This document shows, piece after piece, positions 1 to 9,294 of a DNA stretch of 64,000 bases. The stretch lies in NCBI GenBank assembly GCA_019638025.1, contig JAHBUO010000001.1:310001-374000 (forward strand), read 5' to 3'. Within the stretch, counting starts at the first letter, position 1. Every line of letters starts with the position of its first letter. Made by a program: the position numbers and the translations under genes. The notes beneath the pieces are model-generated. The model was not told the origin of the DNA. It made no database searches and worked only from the letters and a program-made list of their open reading frames with translations. This DNA is from Ignavibacteriaceae bacterium (GTDB lineage Bacteria > Bacteroidota > Ignavibacteria > Ignavibacteriales > Ignavibacteriaceae).

Positions 1-183
1 TATATTGGTGATAATTATAAAGAGAATGTTAAACTCAATCAACAAAAAGAATCTCTAAAGCTCGTAATGGAAAATAGATTTGATACACCGGAAAGAATGC
101 TATCTTTTTTAATTAAATTTTCGAGAGAGATTGCAGAATTGTTCGGTGTAAAATTGGATTTGGCAGAATCAGAACATAAATAA
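1..183 (+). CDS. C-terminal part of an unrecognised protein
   Basis: Frame 1 is open from the first base of the window to a TAA at 181-183, giving the last 60 residues of a protein that starts outside the window. The fragment is charged and probably helical, ending in LDLAESEHK. I see no motif that identifies a family. The next gene begins about 90 bp downstream on the same strand and no terminator is evident between them. Confidence 0.6.
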   Translation, partial: YIGDNYKENVKLNQQKESLKLVMENRFDTPERMLSFLIKFSREIAELFGVKLDLAESEHK

Positions 184-272
184 GCAATCATTTATAAAAT
201 TAATTTGTTCTAATCAGTTTTTGAGGATAAATTTCAGATACAAATTTGGGGTCAAACTTTCGGAGTTACTTC

Positions 273-2378
273 ATGAAAACAAAATATTTTTTAATTGTCA
301 TTTCATTATTATTCATTAACAATTTAATGGGTGCATCCTTGTTAACGAGCAATAAATTAAATCATCTTACTGCAAAACAACAAGTCTATCAAAAGAAATT
401 ACAAGATCTTGATAAATATTACTCAACAAAAAAACTTGGTGCTTTTGTTGAGAACGGTAAAACAGTATTTAGGATTTTTGCTCCTCAAGCATTGGCTGTT
501 GTCCTCTGCACATTTGTTGAGCCGGAACAATCAAAACCCGAAAAATTTCCTCTCGAAAAAGATAAAGATGGTGTTTGGGAAGTATCTCTTGATGATGAAT
601 TATATGGACTGTATTATGGTTTTCAAATATATAACGTCGGAGATAACACCAACAAAGAGCGGACTATTGTGCTCGACCCGTACGCAAAAGCAGTTACATC
701 TTACAATACATATATGTCACCGAGACGAGGAATTGTTATCAAAGAAAATGATTACGATTGGGAAGGTGATGAATGGGTTCAGCAAGATTGGCGAGATTTA
801 ATAATTTATGAAATGCACGTTCGTGATATGACTCGCCATGAATCATCCGGAGTTGAGAAGCCGGGAACTTATCTCGGCTTAACTGAAAAAAACAAAAAAG
901 GGGGATTGAGTTATATAAAAAATCTTGGGGTAAATGCTGTAGAGCTACTTCCCGCACAAGAGTTTGCAAATGTTGAAATTCCATTTAAAGATTCAGCTTA
1001 TGGTAGATTTAACACTTGGAATTATTACGAGAGAAATCATTGGGGATATATGACTGCTGCGTTCTTCTCTCCCGAAGCTTACTATAGTGAGGAGGCTCCT
1101 GATTTACAATGGAATACTTGGCAAGGAAAATCAGGTAAACAAGTCAAAGATTTTAAGGATATGGTAAAAGCTTTTCACAAAGAGGGAATAGCCGTAATAA
1201 TGGATGTTGTTTACAATCACCTTTCAGAGTATGAAATAGGAAACTTGAAAGAGATTGATAAGGAATATTATTTCAGACTTGATGCAAACGGAAATTACAT
1301 CGCCGAAAGTTATTGCGGTAATGATTTAAAAACCGAAAGACCGATGTTAAGAAAATTGATTATCGAAAGTATTCTCTACTGGATGAAAGAATATCATGTT
1401 GATGGTTTTCGGTTTGACCTCGGAAAGCTTATTGATTGGGAAACTTTAGAAGATATAATTTATGAAGCACAAAAAATAAATCCACATGTAGTTTTTGTAG
1501 CTGAACCTTGGGGTGGTGGTTATGACCCAATGGGTTTTTCTTTGCGCGGCTGGGGAAGCTGGAATGACCAAATCAGAAACGGTATCAAAGGTGAAAATCC
1601 CAATAATGGACACGGATGGATTTTCGGTAAATGGTACGGAAACAATAATCCTCAGAGAATTAAAAGCTATGTAAACGGAACATTGATAGTTGATACTTTA
1701 GGTTTATTTCAGAAGAAAGAACATTCGGTAAATTATCTTGAATCGCATGATGGCTATACTTTGGGAGATTTTATTCGAATCGGCTTAAAAGATGTTTCTG
1801 AGAACGAAGTAATTAAAGATGTTGATAAATTTGTAAAACTTACGCCAACACAACTAAAACTGAATAAGCTTGGTGCATTGTTCTTGTTTACTTCTCAAGG
1901 GATAACAATGATTCATTCAGGACAAGAGTTTGCTCGCACTAAAGTTATTCCTCTTAATATTGATGTTAATGATCCTCACAAAGGAATGATTGACCACAAT
2001 ACCTATGATAAAGATAACGAAGTAAATTATATCAATTATAATCATGCTGAAACAAATAAGGAATTACTTGAATATTATAAAGGATTAATAGAGCTTCGAA
2101 AAAAATATGATGCTTTCAGACGAGCAGAACATAATGAAGTTACCTTTTTCTCTATAAGCGATAATCAATTTGCTATTGGTTTTCACGTCAATCATAACAA
2201 AGAAGAGTTCATAGTTTTAATGAATGCAAACTTAAATATAGAAGAAGAGTTTACTTTACCCAAAGGGAAATGGAATGTTTTAGTTAATCAATCAAAAGCC
2301 GGAACAGAAACCATCGAAACAAAATCTGGGAAAATCGTAGTTCCACCTTCATCGGGAGTAGTATTAAAGAAAAAGTAG
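273..2378 (+). CDS. Secreted GH13 alpha-glucan hydrolase, pullulanase/isoamylase type
   Basis: This is a glycoside hydrolase family 13 enzyme with an N-terminal CBM48-like beta domain (about residues 45-150, including VFRIFAPQA), so it probably cleaves alpha-1,6 or mixed alpha-glucan linkages. The four GH13 signature regions are present: DVVYNH, GFRFDLGK with the nucleophile Asp382, VAEPWG with acid/base Glu411, and ESHDGY with Asp493. A beta-sandwich domain C closes the protein. The frame is open further back to a TTG at 246, but I chose ATG 273. It starts a clear signal peptide (MKTKYFLIVISLLFINN) and has GGAG 8 bp upstream. The protein is therefore exported, to the periplasm or outer membrane. 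The WGY segment reads HWGYMTAAFFSPE, closer to isoamylase/GlgX than to the classical pullulanase YNWGYDP, so substrate preference is uncertain. Confidence 0.88.
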   Translation: MKTKYFLIVISLLFINNLMGASLLTSNKLNHLTAKQQVYQKKLQDLDKYYSTKKLGAFVENGKTVFRIFAPQALAVVLCTFVEPEQSKPEKFPLEKDKDGVWEVSLDDELYGLYYGFQIYNVGDNTNKERTIVLDPYAKAVTSYNTYMSPRRGIVIKENDYDWEGDEWVQQDWRDLIIYEMHVRDMTRHESSGVEKPGTYLGLTEKNKKGGLSYIKNLGVNAVELLPAQEFANVEIPFKDSAYGRFNTWNYYERNHWGYMTAAFFSPEAYYSEEAPDLQWNTWQGKSGKQVKDFKDMVKAFHKEGIAVIMDVVYNHLSEYEIGNLKEIDKEYYFRLDANGNYIAESYCGNDLKTERPMLRKLIIESILYWMKEYHVDGFRFDLGKLIDWETLEDIIYEAQKINPHVVFVAEPWGGGYDPMGFSLRGWGSWNDQIRNGIKGENPNNGHGWIFGKWYGNNNPQRIKSYVNGTLIVDTLGLFQKKEHSVNYLESHDGYTLGDFIRIGLKDVSENEVIKDVDKFVKLTPTQLKLNKLGALFLFTSQGITMIHSGQEFARTKVIPLNIDVNDPHKGMIDHNTYDKDNEVNYINYNHAETNKELLEYYKGLIELRKKYDAFRRAEHNEVTFFSISDNQFAIGFHVNHNKEEFIVLMNANLNIEEEFTLPKGKWNVLVNQSKAGTETIETKSGKIVVPPSSGVVLKKK

Positions 2379-2419
2379 ATAGGTAAAATCCGCAGATTTA
2401 AAAACTCAATAATTGAGAG

Positions 2420-2800
2420 TTAAGCGGTTTGGTCGGCTAATGCTTTTGCTATGATTGCTAAAATATCTTTTTTGAAGAATGGTTTAGACAAATAGTGTGT
2501 ACATCCTTTTTGTAAAAATTCTCTTTTGTCAGATTCCATGGCATAGGCTGTAATAGCAACTATCGGAGCGTTTTTGTATTTATCTTGTTGTTTTAAATTT
2601 TGAGCTACGTCAAGACCATTTAGTCCGCGTCCTAAGTTTATATCCATCAAAAACAAATCATAATTGTTTTTTTCGGCTAATTCCAAAGCAATTTGACCGT
2701 TTTCCGCATGATCAACCTCATATTCAGCACTCAAAAAAACTTTTATAACGCCTGAATTAAGCTTGTCATCTTCAACTAATAAAATTCTCTTTTTGCTCAT
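2420..2800 (-). CDS. Stand-alone CheY-like response regulator receiver
   Basis: A single receiver domain of 126 residues with no output domain. The acidic pocket (Glu10, Asp11, Asp12 in LLVEDD), the phospho-acceptor Asp53 (LFLMDIN), Thr84 and Lys106 (LSKP) are all present, so it should be phosphorylatable. This is the form common in multistep phosphorelays or as a diffusible partner of hybrid kinases. No kinase is adjacent. It converges on the GH13 gene, with stop codons about 40 bp apart. Its partner cannot be told from the sequence, but the large hybrid sensor at 60460 has a similar C-terminal receiver. Confidence 0.9.
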   Translation of the reverse strand: MSKKRILLVEDDKLNSGVIKVFLSAEYEVDHAENGQIALELAEKNNYDLFLMDINLGRGLNGLDVAQNLKQQDKYKNAPIVAITAYAMESDKREFLQKGCTHYLSKPFFKKDILAIIAKALADQTA

Positions 2801-2900
2801 AAATAATTTAAAAACTACCTGTTATTCCGATACTGAAGACGTAATTGTTTTTATAGCAATACGCAATATATTTTATTGCGTCTGTTATTCCTAATTAATT

Positions 2901-3590
2901 TTATAGATCATCAACTGACCAAACAGCAAGTGATTTATCTGTGTAAGTTCCCTCACCCTCGGTACAATTTTCGTTTAAAAGAAAGATTGGTTTTGGAAGA
3001 TTGAACGGTGCAATCTCTAAATTAATTACGCGCCAATCGCCGGTTATAATGTCTAAGTTTTCGGTGCATTCAGGGAAAGTTGTAGAAATAAAATACTTTG
3101 CAGAACTTCTTCTGATATTGATAATTGATTTAATTATATCATCATTTGAGAGATGAACAAGGCAATCGCGACATAAAATTGCATCGCAATTTGGAAGTTT
3201 GTCCGTTATTAAATTTAGCTCATAAAAATCACGTGATGGGGTTCGGTATAAATTAATATTTCGTTGAATAATCTCCGGAACAATGTCTCCGCCAATATAT
3301 TTTTTTATAGGCAGTTCTAACTTACTTAGCCAATTAAAATCACCACATGGTAAATCGAGAAGAATATCAATATTCAATTTTGCAAAAAGTTTAGGAAGTT
3401 CCGTTGCTAAAGTTTTGGTTTGATTATCGTTCGAGCCGTTACCCGATGCAGAGTTAGCGTCGCCCCAATGGTTACTCCGATAAATTTTTTCAAATGTTTC
3501 TTTAACGCTATAATTGATTGAGTTAAGTTTCTCTTTTTGAAAGAAATTTGTATCAAATGGTAATGGATGTCTATATTTTTTGCTCATCAT
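2901..3590 (-). CDS. Class I SAM-dependent methyltransferase
   Basis: A 229-residue protein with a Rossmann-type SAM-binding motif, LLDLPCGDFNWL, near residue 75-90, followed by GGDIV as the acidic strand-2 motif and an ILCRDCLVHLS segment at the strand-4 position. The N-terminal FEKIYRSNHWGD segment is typical of a methyltransferase family often found near surface-polysaccharide genes. The substrate is not predictable. The ATG at 3590 is followed directly by another candidate ATG, and either could be used. It is divergent from the DUF5686 gene, sharing only about 60 bp of upstream DNA. Confidence 0.75.
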   Translation of the reverse strand: MMSKKYRHPLPFDTNFFQKEKLNSINYSVKETFEKIYRSNHWGDANSASGNGSNDNQTKTLATELPKLFAKLNIDILLDLPCGDFNWLSKLELPIKKYIGGDIVPEIIQRNINLYRTPSRDFYELNLITDKLPNCDAILCRDCLVHLSNDDIIKSIINIRRSSAKYFISTTFPECTENLDIITGDWRVINLEIAPFNLPKPIFLLNENCTEGEGTYTDKSLAVWSVDDL

Positions 3591-3649
3591 TTTAATTGAA
3601 ACTATGTAACTCTAATATCTGTTAATATTCTAAAATAGGAATAATTCAA

Positions 3650-6061
3650 ATCAAAAGTCTAATACTATTAATTCTAATTACTGCCGTCTCTTTTGGAGAA
3701 ACTGCAAATGGGACAATCAAAGGAAAAATTTCCGACGCTGAGACAAACTTCCCTTTGTCTTTCGTTAATATTTATGTATCCGGAACAACGCTCGGAACCA
3801 CGACGGATGCTGATGGGAACTACATTTTAAAACTCCCCTATGGTGAATATGAAGTTAATTTTTCAATCATCGGCTATAAAAGCCAAAAGAAAAAACTACT
3901 CTTAACAAATAAAGAATTATTAGTTAATGTTTATCTCTCCCCTGTTTCTTATGAACTTCCCGAAGTTGTTGTTACAGGAGAAGACCCCGGAACATTAATA
4001 ATGCGCCGAATGATTGAGAAAAAAATTAATCAAACAAAGAATTTGTTTTCTTATTCTTATAACCTGTATACAAAGTTTTATGTAAGTACAGACACAGTTA
4101 CAGCGGGAAGGTCTTCTCAAGACGGCGATACAACAATATTTTCGATATTTGAGTCTTACTCAATAGGTTATTATAAACAGCCCAATAAATATTTTAATAA
4201 AATTATTCAACGACGCCAGAGCGCAAATGTACCGCCCCAGGCAAATTTTGTTACCTTCGGAACAAACATTAATGCCTTTGATGATTACGTTACGGTTATT
4301 AGCGAAGAGATTGCAACTCCGTTTCACCCCGATGCAATTAATTTTTATGACTTCAAACTTGAGAACTGGTTCTCCCCCGATAATAATACTAACATTGCAG
4401 TAATAAAGATTACACCAAAATCAACATTCAGAAAGTTGTTTAATGGTTATGTTTTTATTGATGGAGTAAAATTAATTCCACTTGAAGTCTCATTAACCCC
4501 ATCAATAGCGGTTAAACTCCCATTTAATGCAACCTTAACTTATCGTCAATATTTTACCGAAAGTGATGGATTTATTGTCCCGACTAATCTTCAAATTAAA
4601 TCTAATATCCCGATTGATATTTACTGGATATTCGATGCAAGATTAGATATTCAAATAAATACAGTTGCTTATGATTATAAATTTAATCTTCAGTTAGATG
4701 ATAATCTTTTTGAACAACGCCGTGTGGAAGCTGATAAATCAGCCGATACATTCGATGAAAAGTTTTGGGATGAAAATTCGGTTCTTCCTTTAAGCGAAAA
4801 AGAGGTTAAAGCTTACGATGATATAAAGGCCGCAAGAGAAAATCCGGACTCAATTTTCCAAGCTTCTTTTGTCGATAGATATATCGGTGTAGTAACTCGC
4901 GAAATTGCAAAATTAGATCGTTCCCCCTTCACCGGTTTTGATGATTTTTTTAGGTTCAATAGAGTTGAAGGAGCCTTTCTCGGTGGAGGATATATTTATG
5001 CAGACAATGATAAATTTAAATCATATGTAAAGGTCGGTTATTCTTTTGCAGATAAAAAACCGAAAGGAGAATTGTTTAACGAATATTTTTTAGATGAATA
5101 TAAAAAGTATTCTGTGAGTCTTAATCTTTTCAGCCGATTAAACAGAAGAGATGACCCAAATTTTTTTGGTGCCCGTTCTATAACAATGTTGTCATTACTG
5201 TTTAAGAATGATTATGGCGATTATTACTATTCATCAGGATATAATTTAGAGTTTAAAGCCGGCTTTGGTCAGCTTAGATTTATACATCGTGAGATTTTCG
5301 AGCGACCCTATACTATCAAGTTAGCTTTTAGGGATGAAACGAACTTATCTGCAGATGTTAATACAGAGTTTTCTTTTTTGGGAAGAAGACAGCTAATTAG
5401 AGATAATCACAAAATATTTAACGGAAGATTAAGGTCATTATATACCGAATGGAATTATGATTATTCCCCATTAAGGAGAATGTCTGATTTCGGTTTTCAA
5501 TTAAGCTATGAGTATTCTTCCAATAAAATTCTTAAAAGTGATTTTGAGTTTAAGCAAGTTAAATCGATAATTAATTTCAGAACCACAACATTACCGTTAT
5601 GGACTTTAGATATGAGATTGGCTGCGGGTAAGTCATTCGGAAAACTTCCACCACAGAGATATTTTAGTGTTGAGTCATCAGCATCTTCATTTGCACAAAA
5701 GGGAGCATTTCGAGGTGTAAAGTTAAAAGAGTTCTACGGTGAAGATTACGCAACTTTTTTTGTCGAGCATAATTTTGGTGAAGTTATTCCGGGTCTAATT
5801 CGAATTCCAAACGTAGCATCGTTCGGTGTAGAGCTAATAATAAACGGAAATATAGGCTTTACAAAGTTTAATAATCCCGCTGAAGTAAAGGTGCTCAATC
5901 CCCTATTAACTTCAACCGAAGAAACTAAAGAGAAATATTATTATGAAGCCGGAGTTGCTCTAAATCGTTTATTGTTGTTTTTTAGATTTGACTTATCGGC
6001 AAGAATATCACAGTTATCGACACCCCAGTACCGATTTACATTTTCGATAGCAACGAATTAA
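3650..6061 (+). CDS. DUF5686-type outer-membrane protein with CarboxypepD_reg-like domain
   Basis: The N-terminus carries a carboxypeptidase-regulatory-like beta domain (GTIKGKISD ... TTTDADGNYILKLPYGEYEVNFSIIGY). A DUF5686-type region follows, then a long C-terminal part rich in alternating aromatic strands, as in outer-membrane barrels. No ATG, GTG or TTG begins the full protein. The frame is open from 3626 and encodes a good signal peptide (KSLILLILITAVSFG), but the first canonical start is a TTG at 3755, inside the regulatory domain, which would remove the signal peptide. I place the start at ATC 3650, which has AGGA 9 bp upstream; ATT 3644 is an alternative. The gene either uses a rare start or has lost its ATG. 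The product probably sits in the outer membrane; function unknown. Confidence 0.72.
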   Translation: MKSLILLILITAVSFGETANGTIKGKISDAETNFPLSFVNIYVSGTTLGTTTDADGNYILKLPYGEYEVNFSIIGYKSQKKKLLLTNKELLVNVYLSPVSYELPEVVVTGEDPGTLIMRRMIEKKINQTKNLFSYSYNLYTKFYVSTDTVTAGRSSQDGDTTIFSIFESYSIGYYKQPNKYFNKIIQRRQSANVPPQANFVTFGTNINAFDDYVTVISEEIATPFHPDAINFYDFKLENWFSPDNNTNIAVIKITPKSTFRKLFNGYVFIDGVKLIPLEVSLTPSIAVKLPFNATLTYRQYFTESDGFIVPTNLQIKSNIPIDIYWIFDARLDIQINTVAYDYKFNLQLDDNLFEQRRVEADKSADTFDEKFWDENSVLPLSEKEVKAYDDIKAARENPDSIFQASFVDRYIGVVTREIAKLDRSPFTGFDDFFRFNRVEGAFLGGGYIYADNDKFKSYVKVGYSFADKKPKGELFNEYFLDEYKKYSVSLNLFSRLNRRDDPNFFGARSITMLSLLFKNDYGDYYYSSGYNLEFKAGFGQLRFIHREIFERPYTIKLAFRDETNLSADVNTEFSFLGRRQLIRDNHKIFNGRLRSLYTEWNYDYSPLRRMSDFGFQLSYEYSSNKILKSDFEFKQVKSIINFRTTTLPLWTLDMRLAAGKSFGKLPPQRYFSVESSASSFAQKGAFRGVKLKEFYGEDYATFFVEHNFGEVIPGLIRIPNVASFGVELIINGNIGFTKFNNPAEVKVLNPLLTSTEETKEKYYYEAGVALNRLLLFFRFDLSARISQLSTPQYRFTFSIATN

Positions 6062-6135
6062 TTGCTTGATTATAAAATCTTAGGCAGTAATTTTGAGATG
6101 TAAAATCAATTTACATTTAACACAAAGGTCATCTC

Positions 6136-6978
6136 ATGAAAAATATCATATTCATAATCACACTTTGGATGACATTACAATTCTCCTCAAACATTTTCTC
6201 ACAAACAGATTCTTCAACAACTCTATTAAGAATTACTTTGCAAGACGGTTCAGAGTTTGTCGGAAATATTGTTGAAGAAACCGACTCGGAAATCTTTTTC
6301 AAAACTCAAGCCGGTTTACAGTTAACGATTAAAAGAGAATTGATTACCGAACAAAAAGAAATTAAAGGAACTTGGAGCGAAACCGGTTTTTTAAGAGAAG
6401 ACCCGAATCAAACACGTTTATTCTTCTCTCCTACAGGAAAAACACTTTTGAAAGGGAAAGGATATTTCTCAGATTATATGTTGTTCTTTCCCTTCTTGGC
6501 GTATGGAGTAAATGATGTTTTTACATTATCGGGAGGGATGAGTTTATTTCCCGGAGCTACATCTCAAATTTTTTATTTTGCACCCAAAATTAGACTTCTG
6601 CATCAAGATGAATTTCATCTCAGTTCAGGAGTTTTATATATTCAAGCAATGGAGACAAGCCTTGGAATTGGTTACGGAGTTTTTACTTACGGAAGTGAAA
6701 AATTTGCGGTGACCGGAGGATTGGGCTGGGGATTTTCTCAAGGAGAAGTAACATCATCACCTTTAGCATTAATCGGATTTGAAGCTCGAGTCGGAAAATA
6801 TGTTAAAATTATTTCGGAAAACTGGATACCTCCAAACTCCGATGTTATTGCTTTAATGTTCGGAATAAGATTTTTTGGTGAGAACTTAGCGGCAGATTTA
6901 GCTATGGTAAGAGTAACAACTTCGGAATGGACAGGATTCCCGTTCCTACCATGGGTAGGCTTTGCATATAATTTTTAG
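6136..6978 (+). CDS. Putative outer-membrane beta-barrel protein of unknown function
   Basis: The protein has a signal peptide ending near FSQ (residue 23). A short beta domain follows (residues 30-70, ITLQDGSEFVGNIVEE), resembling the small all-beta domains found at the start of some membrane-associated proteins. The remainder has glycine- and aromatic-rich alternating strands and ends with a terminal Phe, as outer-membrane barrels do. I do not recognise the family. The TAG stop overlaps the stop of the convergent histidine kinase gene by 4 bp (6975-6978). Confidence 0.72.
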   Translation: MKNIIFIITLWMTLQFSSNIFSQTDSSTTLLRITLQDGSEFVGNIVEETDSEIFFKTQAGLQLTIKRELITEQKEIKGTWSETGFLREDPNQTRLFFSPTGKTLLKGKGYFSDYMLFFPFLAYGVNDVFTLSGGMSLFPGATSQIFYFAPKIRLLHQDEFHLSSGVLYIQAMETSLGIGYGVFTYGSEKFAVTGGLGWGFSQGEVTSSPLALIGFEARVGKYVKIISENWIPPNSDVIALMFGIRFFGENLAADLAMVRVTTSEWTGFPFLPWVGFAYNF

Positions 6979-9224
6979 TTTTTTGAGAAACCGGGAAGTG
7001 AAATGTAAAAAGTGCTCCCTTTGTTGGGTTCGGATTCAACATAAATAGAGCCATTATTTTTTTCAACAAATTCTTTGCATAGTCCAAGTCCTAATCCCGT
7101 CCCTTTTTCGCCGCCGGTTCCGACTGTTGAATTTATCGAATTTATATTAAAGAGTTCTTTCTTTGTTTTTTCATCCATTCCAATGCCGTTGTCTTTAATT
7201 ATAAGTAATATATTTTGGTCATTGAATTTTGATAACAACTCAATCTTCCCTTCAGGATTTGTATACTTCACAGCATTATTAACAAGATTTCTAATTACAA
7301 TTTCTAGCATTTTTTCATCGGCGTAGACAATCTGATTTTCATCTATCGAATTACTTAAAACTATATTTTTTTCTTTTATCTGATTTTGATAAAGATTGGT
7401 TACTTTTTCAAGAAGTTCTTTTATTTTTATTTCGATAGGATTAAAATCAATCTTCCCTGTTCTTGAAGCTGATAAATTTAATAAGTTTTCAAGCAACTCA
7501 TAAGTTTTAACAGAAGTTTCTTGAATGTTCCCAATAAACTCCAACCTTTCGGAATCAGCCATCTCGTTGTAATCTTCTTTAAGTATTAAAGAATAATTTA
7601 TAAGAGCAGAGAAAGGATTTTTTAAGTCATGCGCAATTATTGAAAACAATTTTTCTTTTGAATGATTTAACTCAGTCAGTTCATTATTCATTTTTTCAAG
7701 CTCTTGAGACTGCCCTTCGATTAGCTCATTCTTCTGCTGAAGAGTTAAATTAATTTTCTTTCGTCTATTGTTCATCACAAAAAAGAAAACGGCTGCAGAT
7801 ATTGCTCCAACAAGAACTATTACAATAGCCAAAAGAATAATTCGTTGTTTTTGGTTTTCGTACTTTTGAGAATCAATTTCACGCTGATATTTTTCAAATT
7901 CAAACTTTGTCTTGAGGTCACTAATTTTTCTTTGAGAATCTTCATTATCAATTTGTGTCTTATAATAAAGATGCTCTTTGAGCGAAGCTAAAGCACCGGA
8001 AATGTTGTTATTCAACTCATAAATTTCACTTAAATCTTTATAAGCATCTCGCAGAAATAGTTTTGTGTTCATTTCTAAACTAATTTCGATACACTTTTCA
8101 AAATAGTCTTTAGCGGAGTTCAAGTTATTCTGAAGTTTATAGATTTTGCCTAAATAGTTGTATGCTTCGGCTACACGAAGATTGTTCTTTTCAGAAAGAG
8201 CGATGTTTAAAATCTGATTAAAATAATTTTTTGCTTCTTCAAGCTGATTTTGTCTTATATAATTCTCCCCTAATCCTTTTAAGCAGATAATTATTCCGCC
8301 ACTGGAATTTACTGCGCGGTAAGCTCTTAAGGATTTTTGGTAATAGTAAATGGAAGAGTCTCTATTAGATTCTAGAAATGCTCCTGCAATAGAGTTGTAA
8401 ACATATGCGATATTTGACGTATCGTTTGCTGCAGTCGCATAATCAAGACTCTCGCGAAAATACTCCATAGCTCTGTTATTCTGGGAAGTCTCTTGATATA
8501 CAATACCGATGTTTGTGAGTATTATAGAAATGTTGTTGTAGTTATTTATTTCTCTATTATAATTTAAAGAAATTAAATAATATTCAAGAGCTTTATCATA
8601 CATTGCCCATTGGTAATAAACAGTTCCAATGTTGTTTGTGGTAGAAGCAAGATGTTCTTTGTTATTAAGTTTTTTTCTAAGCTCAAGGGCTTTTTCAAAA
8701 TAAACAATAGCGCTATCAAATTTGGAGACATTCCAAAACATAAAGCCGATATTGTGCAGAGCAGCTCCAACGCCGGTTGAATCACTGATGTTTTTTCTAA
8801 CTTCAACAGATTTTTTGAAAGAGATTATTGCCGAGTCAACATTTTTTAATCGATTGTAGGTTTTTGCAAGAAGATCATAATCTTCACCCAAATCTTTTGA
8901 GGGTCCGTTTACGCGGTTGACTTTAATAGCTAATAGTGAGTGTTTAAGAGCCTCTTCATAATTGCCATCGCGGTATAAAATCTTTGATAAAAACGAGTAA
9001 TATTTTGCGATTCCGCGTGAGTAGTTTATTTCTTCGGAACGATTTTTTAAGTAATCAATTTTAATTTTAATTCCGGGAGAATCAATTCCTTCATCCTCTA
9101 TTTCAGCAATTACCTTTTCAATCCCTAGTTCGTCATTACGTTCTGTGTTTTCACAGCCGAAGACGAAACTAAGTATAAGCAATAAAAGAAATGAAAAATA
9201 ATACCCCGATTTTAGCTGTTTCAT
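6975..9224 (-). CDS. TPR-containing membrane sensor histidine kinase with lipoprotein signal
   Basis: The domains in order are: a signal sequence with a lipobox (LSFVFGC, Cys24), about eight TPR units (residues 60-420), a transmembrane helix near residues 465-490, a short coiled coil, a HisKA domain with phospho-acceptor His532 (IIAHDLKNPF), and a HATPase domain with intact N box (NLVNNAVKY), G1 (DNGIGMD) and G2 (GTGLGLGL). The TPR part should lie outside the cytoplasmic membrane and sense a protein or peptide. The frame extends back to an ATG at 9251, but ATG 9224 gives the better signal peptide; neither has a convincing Shine-Dalgarno. It lies about 70 bp downstream of the LytTR regulator on the same strand, and the two are probably co-transcribed. 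Confidence 0.9.
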   Translation of the reverse strand: MKQLKSGYYFSFLLLLILSFVFGCENTERNDELGIEKVIAEIEDEGIDSPGIKIKIDYLKNRSEEINYSRGIAKYYSFLSKILYRDGNYEEALKHSLLAIKVNRVNGPSKDLGEDYDLLAKTYNRLKNVDSAIISFKKSVEVRKNISDSTGVGAALHNIGFMFWNVSKFDSAIVYFEKALELRKKLNNKEHLASTTNNIGTVYYQWAMYDKALEYYLISLNYNREINNYNNISIILTNIGIVYQETSQNNRAMEYFRESLDYATAANDTSNIAYVYNSIAGAFLESNRDSSIYYYQKSLRAYRAVNSSGGIIICLKGLGENYIRQNQLEEAKNYFNQILNIALSEKNNLRVAEAYNYLGKIYKLQNNLNSAKDYFEKCIEISLEMNTKLFLRDAYKDLSEIYELNNNISGALASLKEHLYYKTQIDNEDSQRKISDLKTKFEFEKYQREIDSQKYENQKQRIILLAIVIVLVGAISAAVFFFVMNNRRKKINLTLQQKNELIEGQSQELEKMNNELTELNHSKEKLFSIIAHDLKNPFSALINYSLILKEDYNEMADSERLEFIGNIQETSVKTYELLENLLNLSASRTGKIDFNPIEIKIKELLEKVTNLYQNQIKEKNIVLSNSIDENQIVYADEKMLEIVIRNLVNNAVKYTNPEGKIELLSKFNDQNILLIIKDNGIGMDEKTKKELFNINSINSTVGTGGEKGTGLGLGLCKEFVEKNNGSIYVESEPNKGSTFYISLPGFSKN

Positions 9225-9294
9225 GGAAACAAAATCTTTTATTTTTAGCATTAGGCTAAAATATACAAAAAAGAATAAATAATAAGTTAATTTT

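Noticed and set aside
2405-2420. Palindrome CTCAAT-A-ATTGAG between the GH13 gene and the receiver gene as a terminator
   Set aside because: The stem is short and AT-rich, and no T-tract follows on either strand.
3755-6061. TTG 3755 as the start of the DUF5686-type gene
   Set aside because: It would cut off the signal peptide and half of the regulatory-like domain that are clearly encoded upstream in the same frame.
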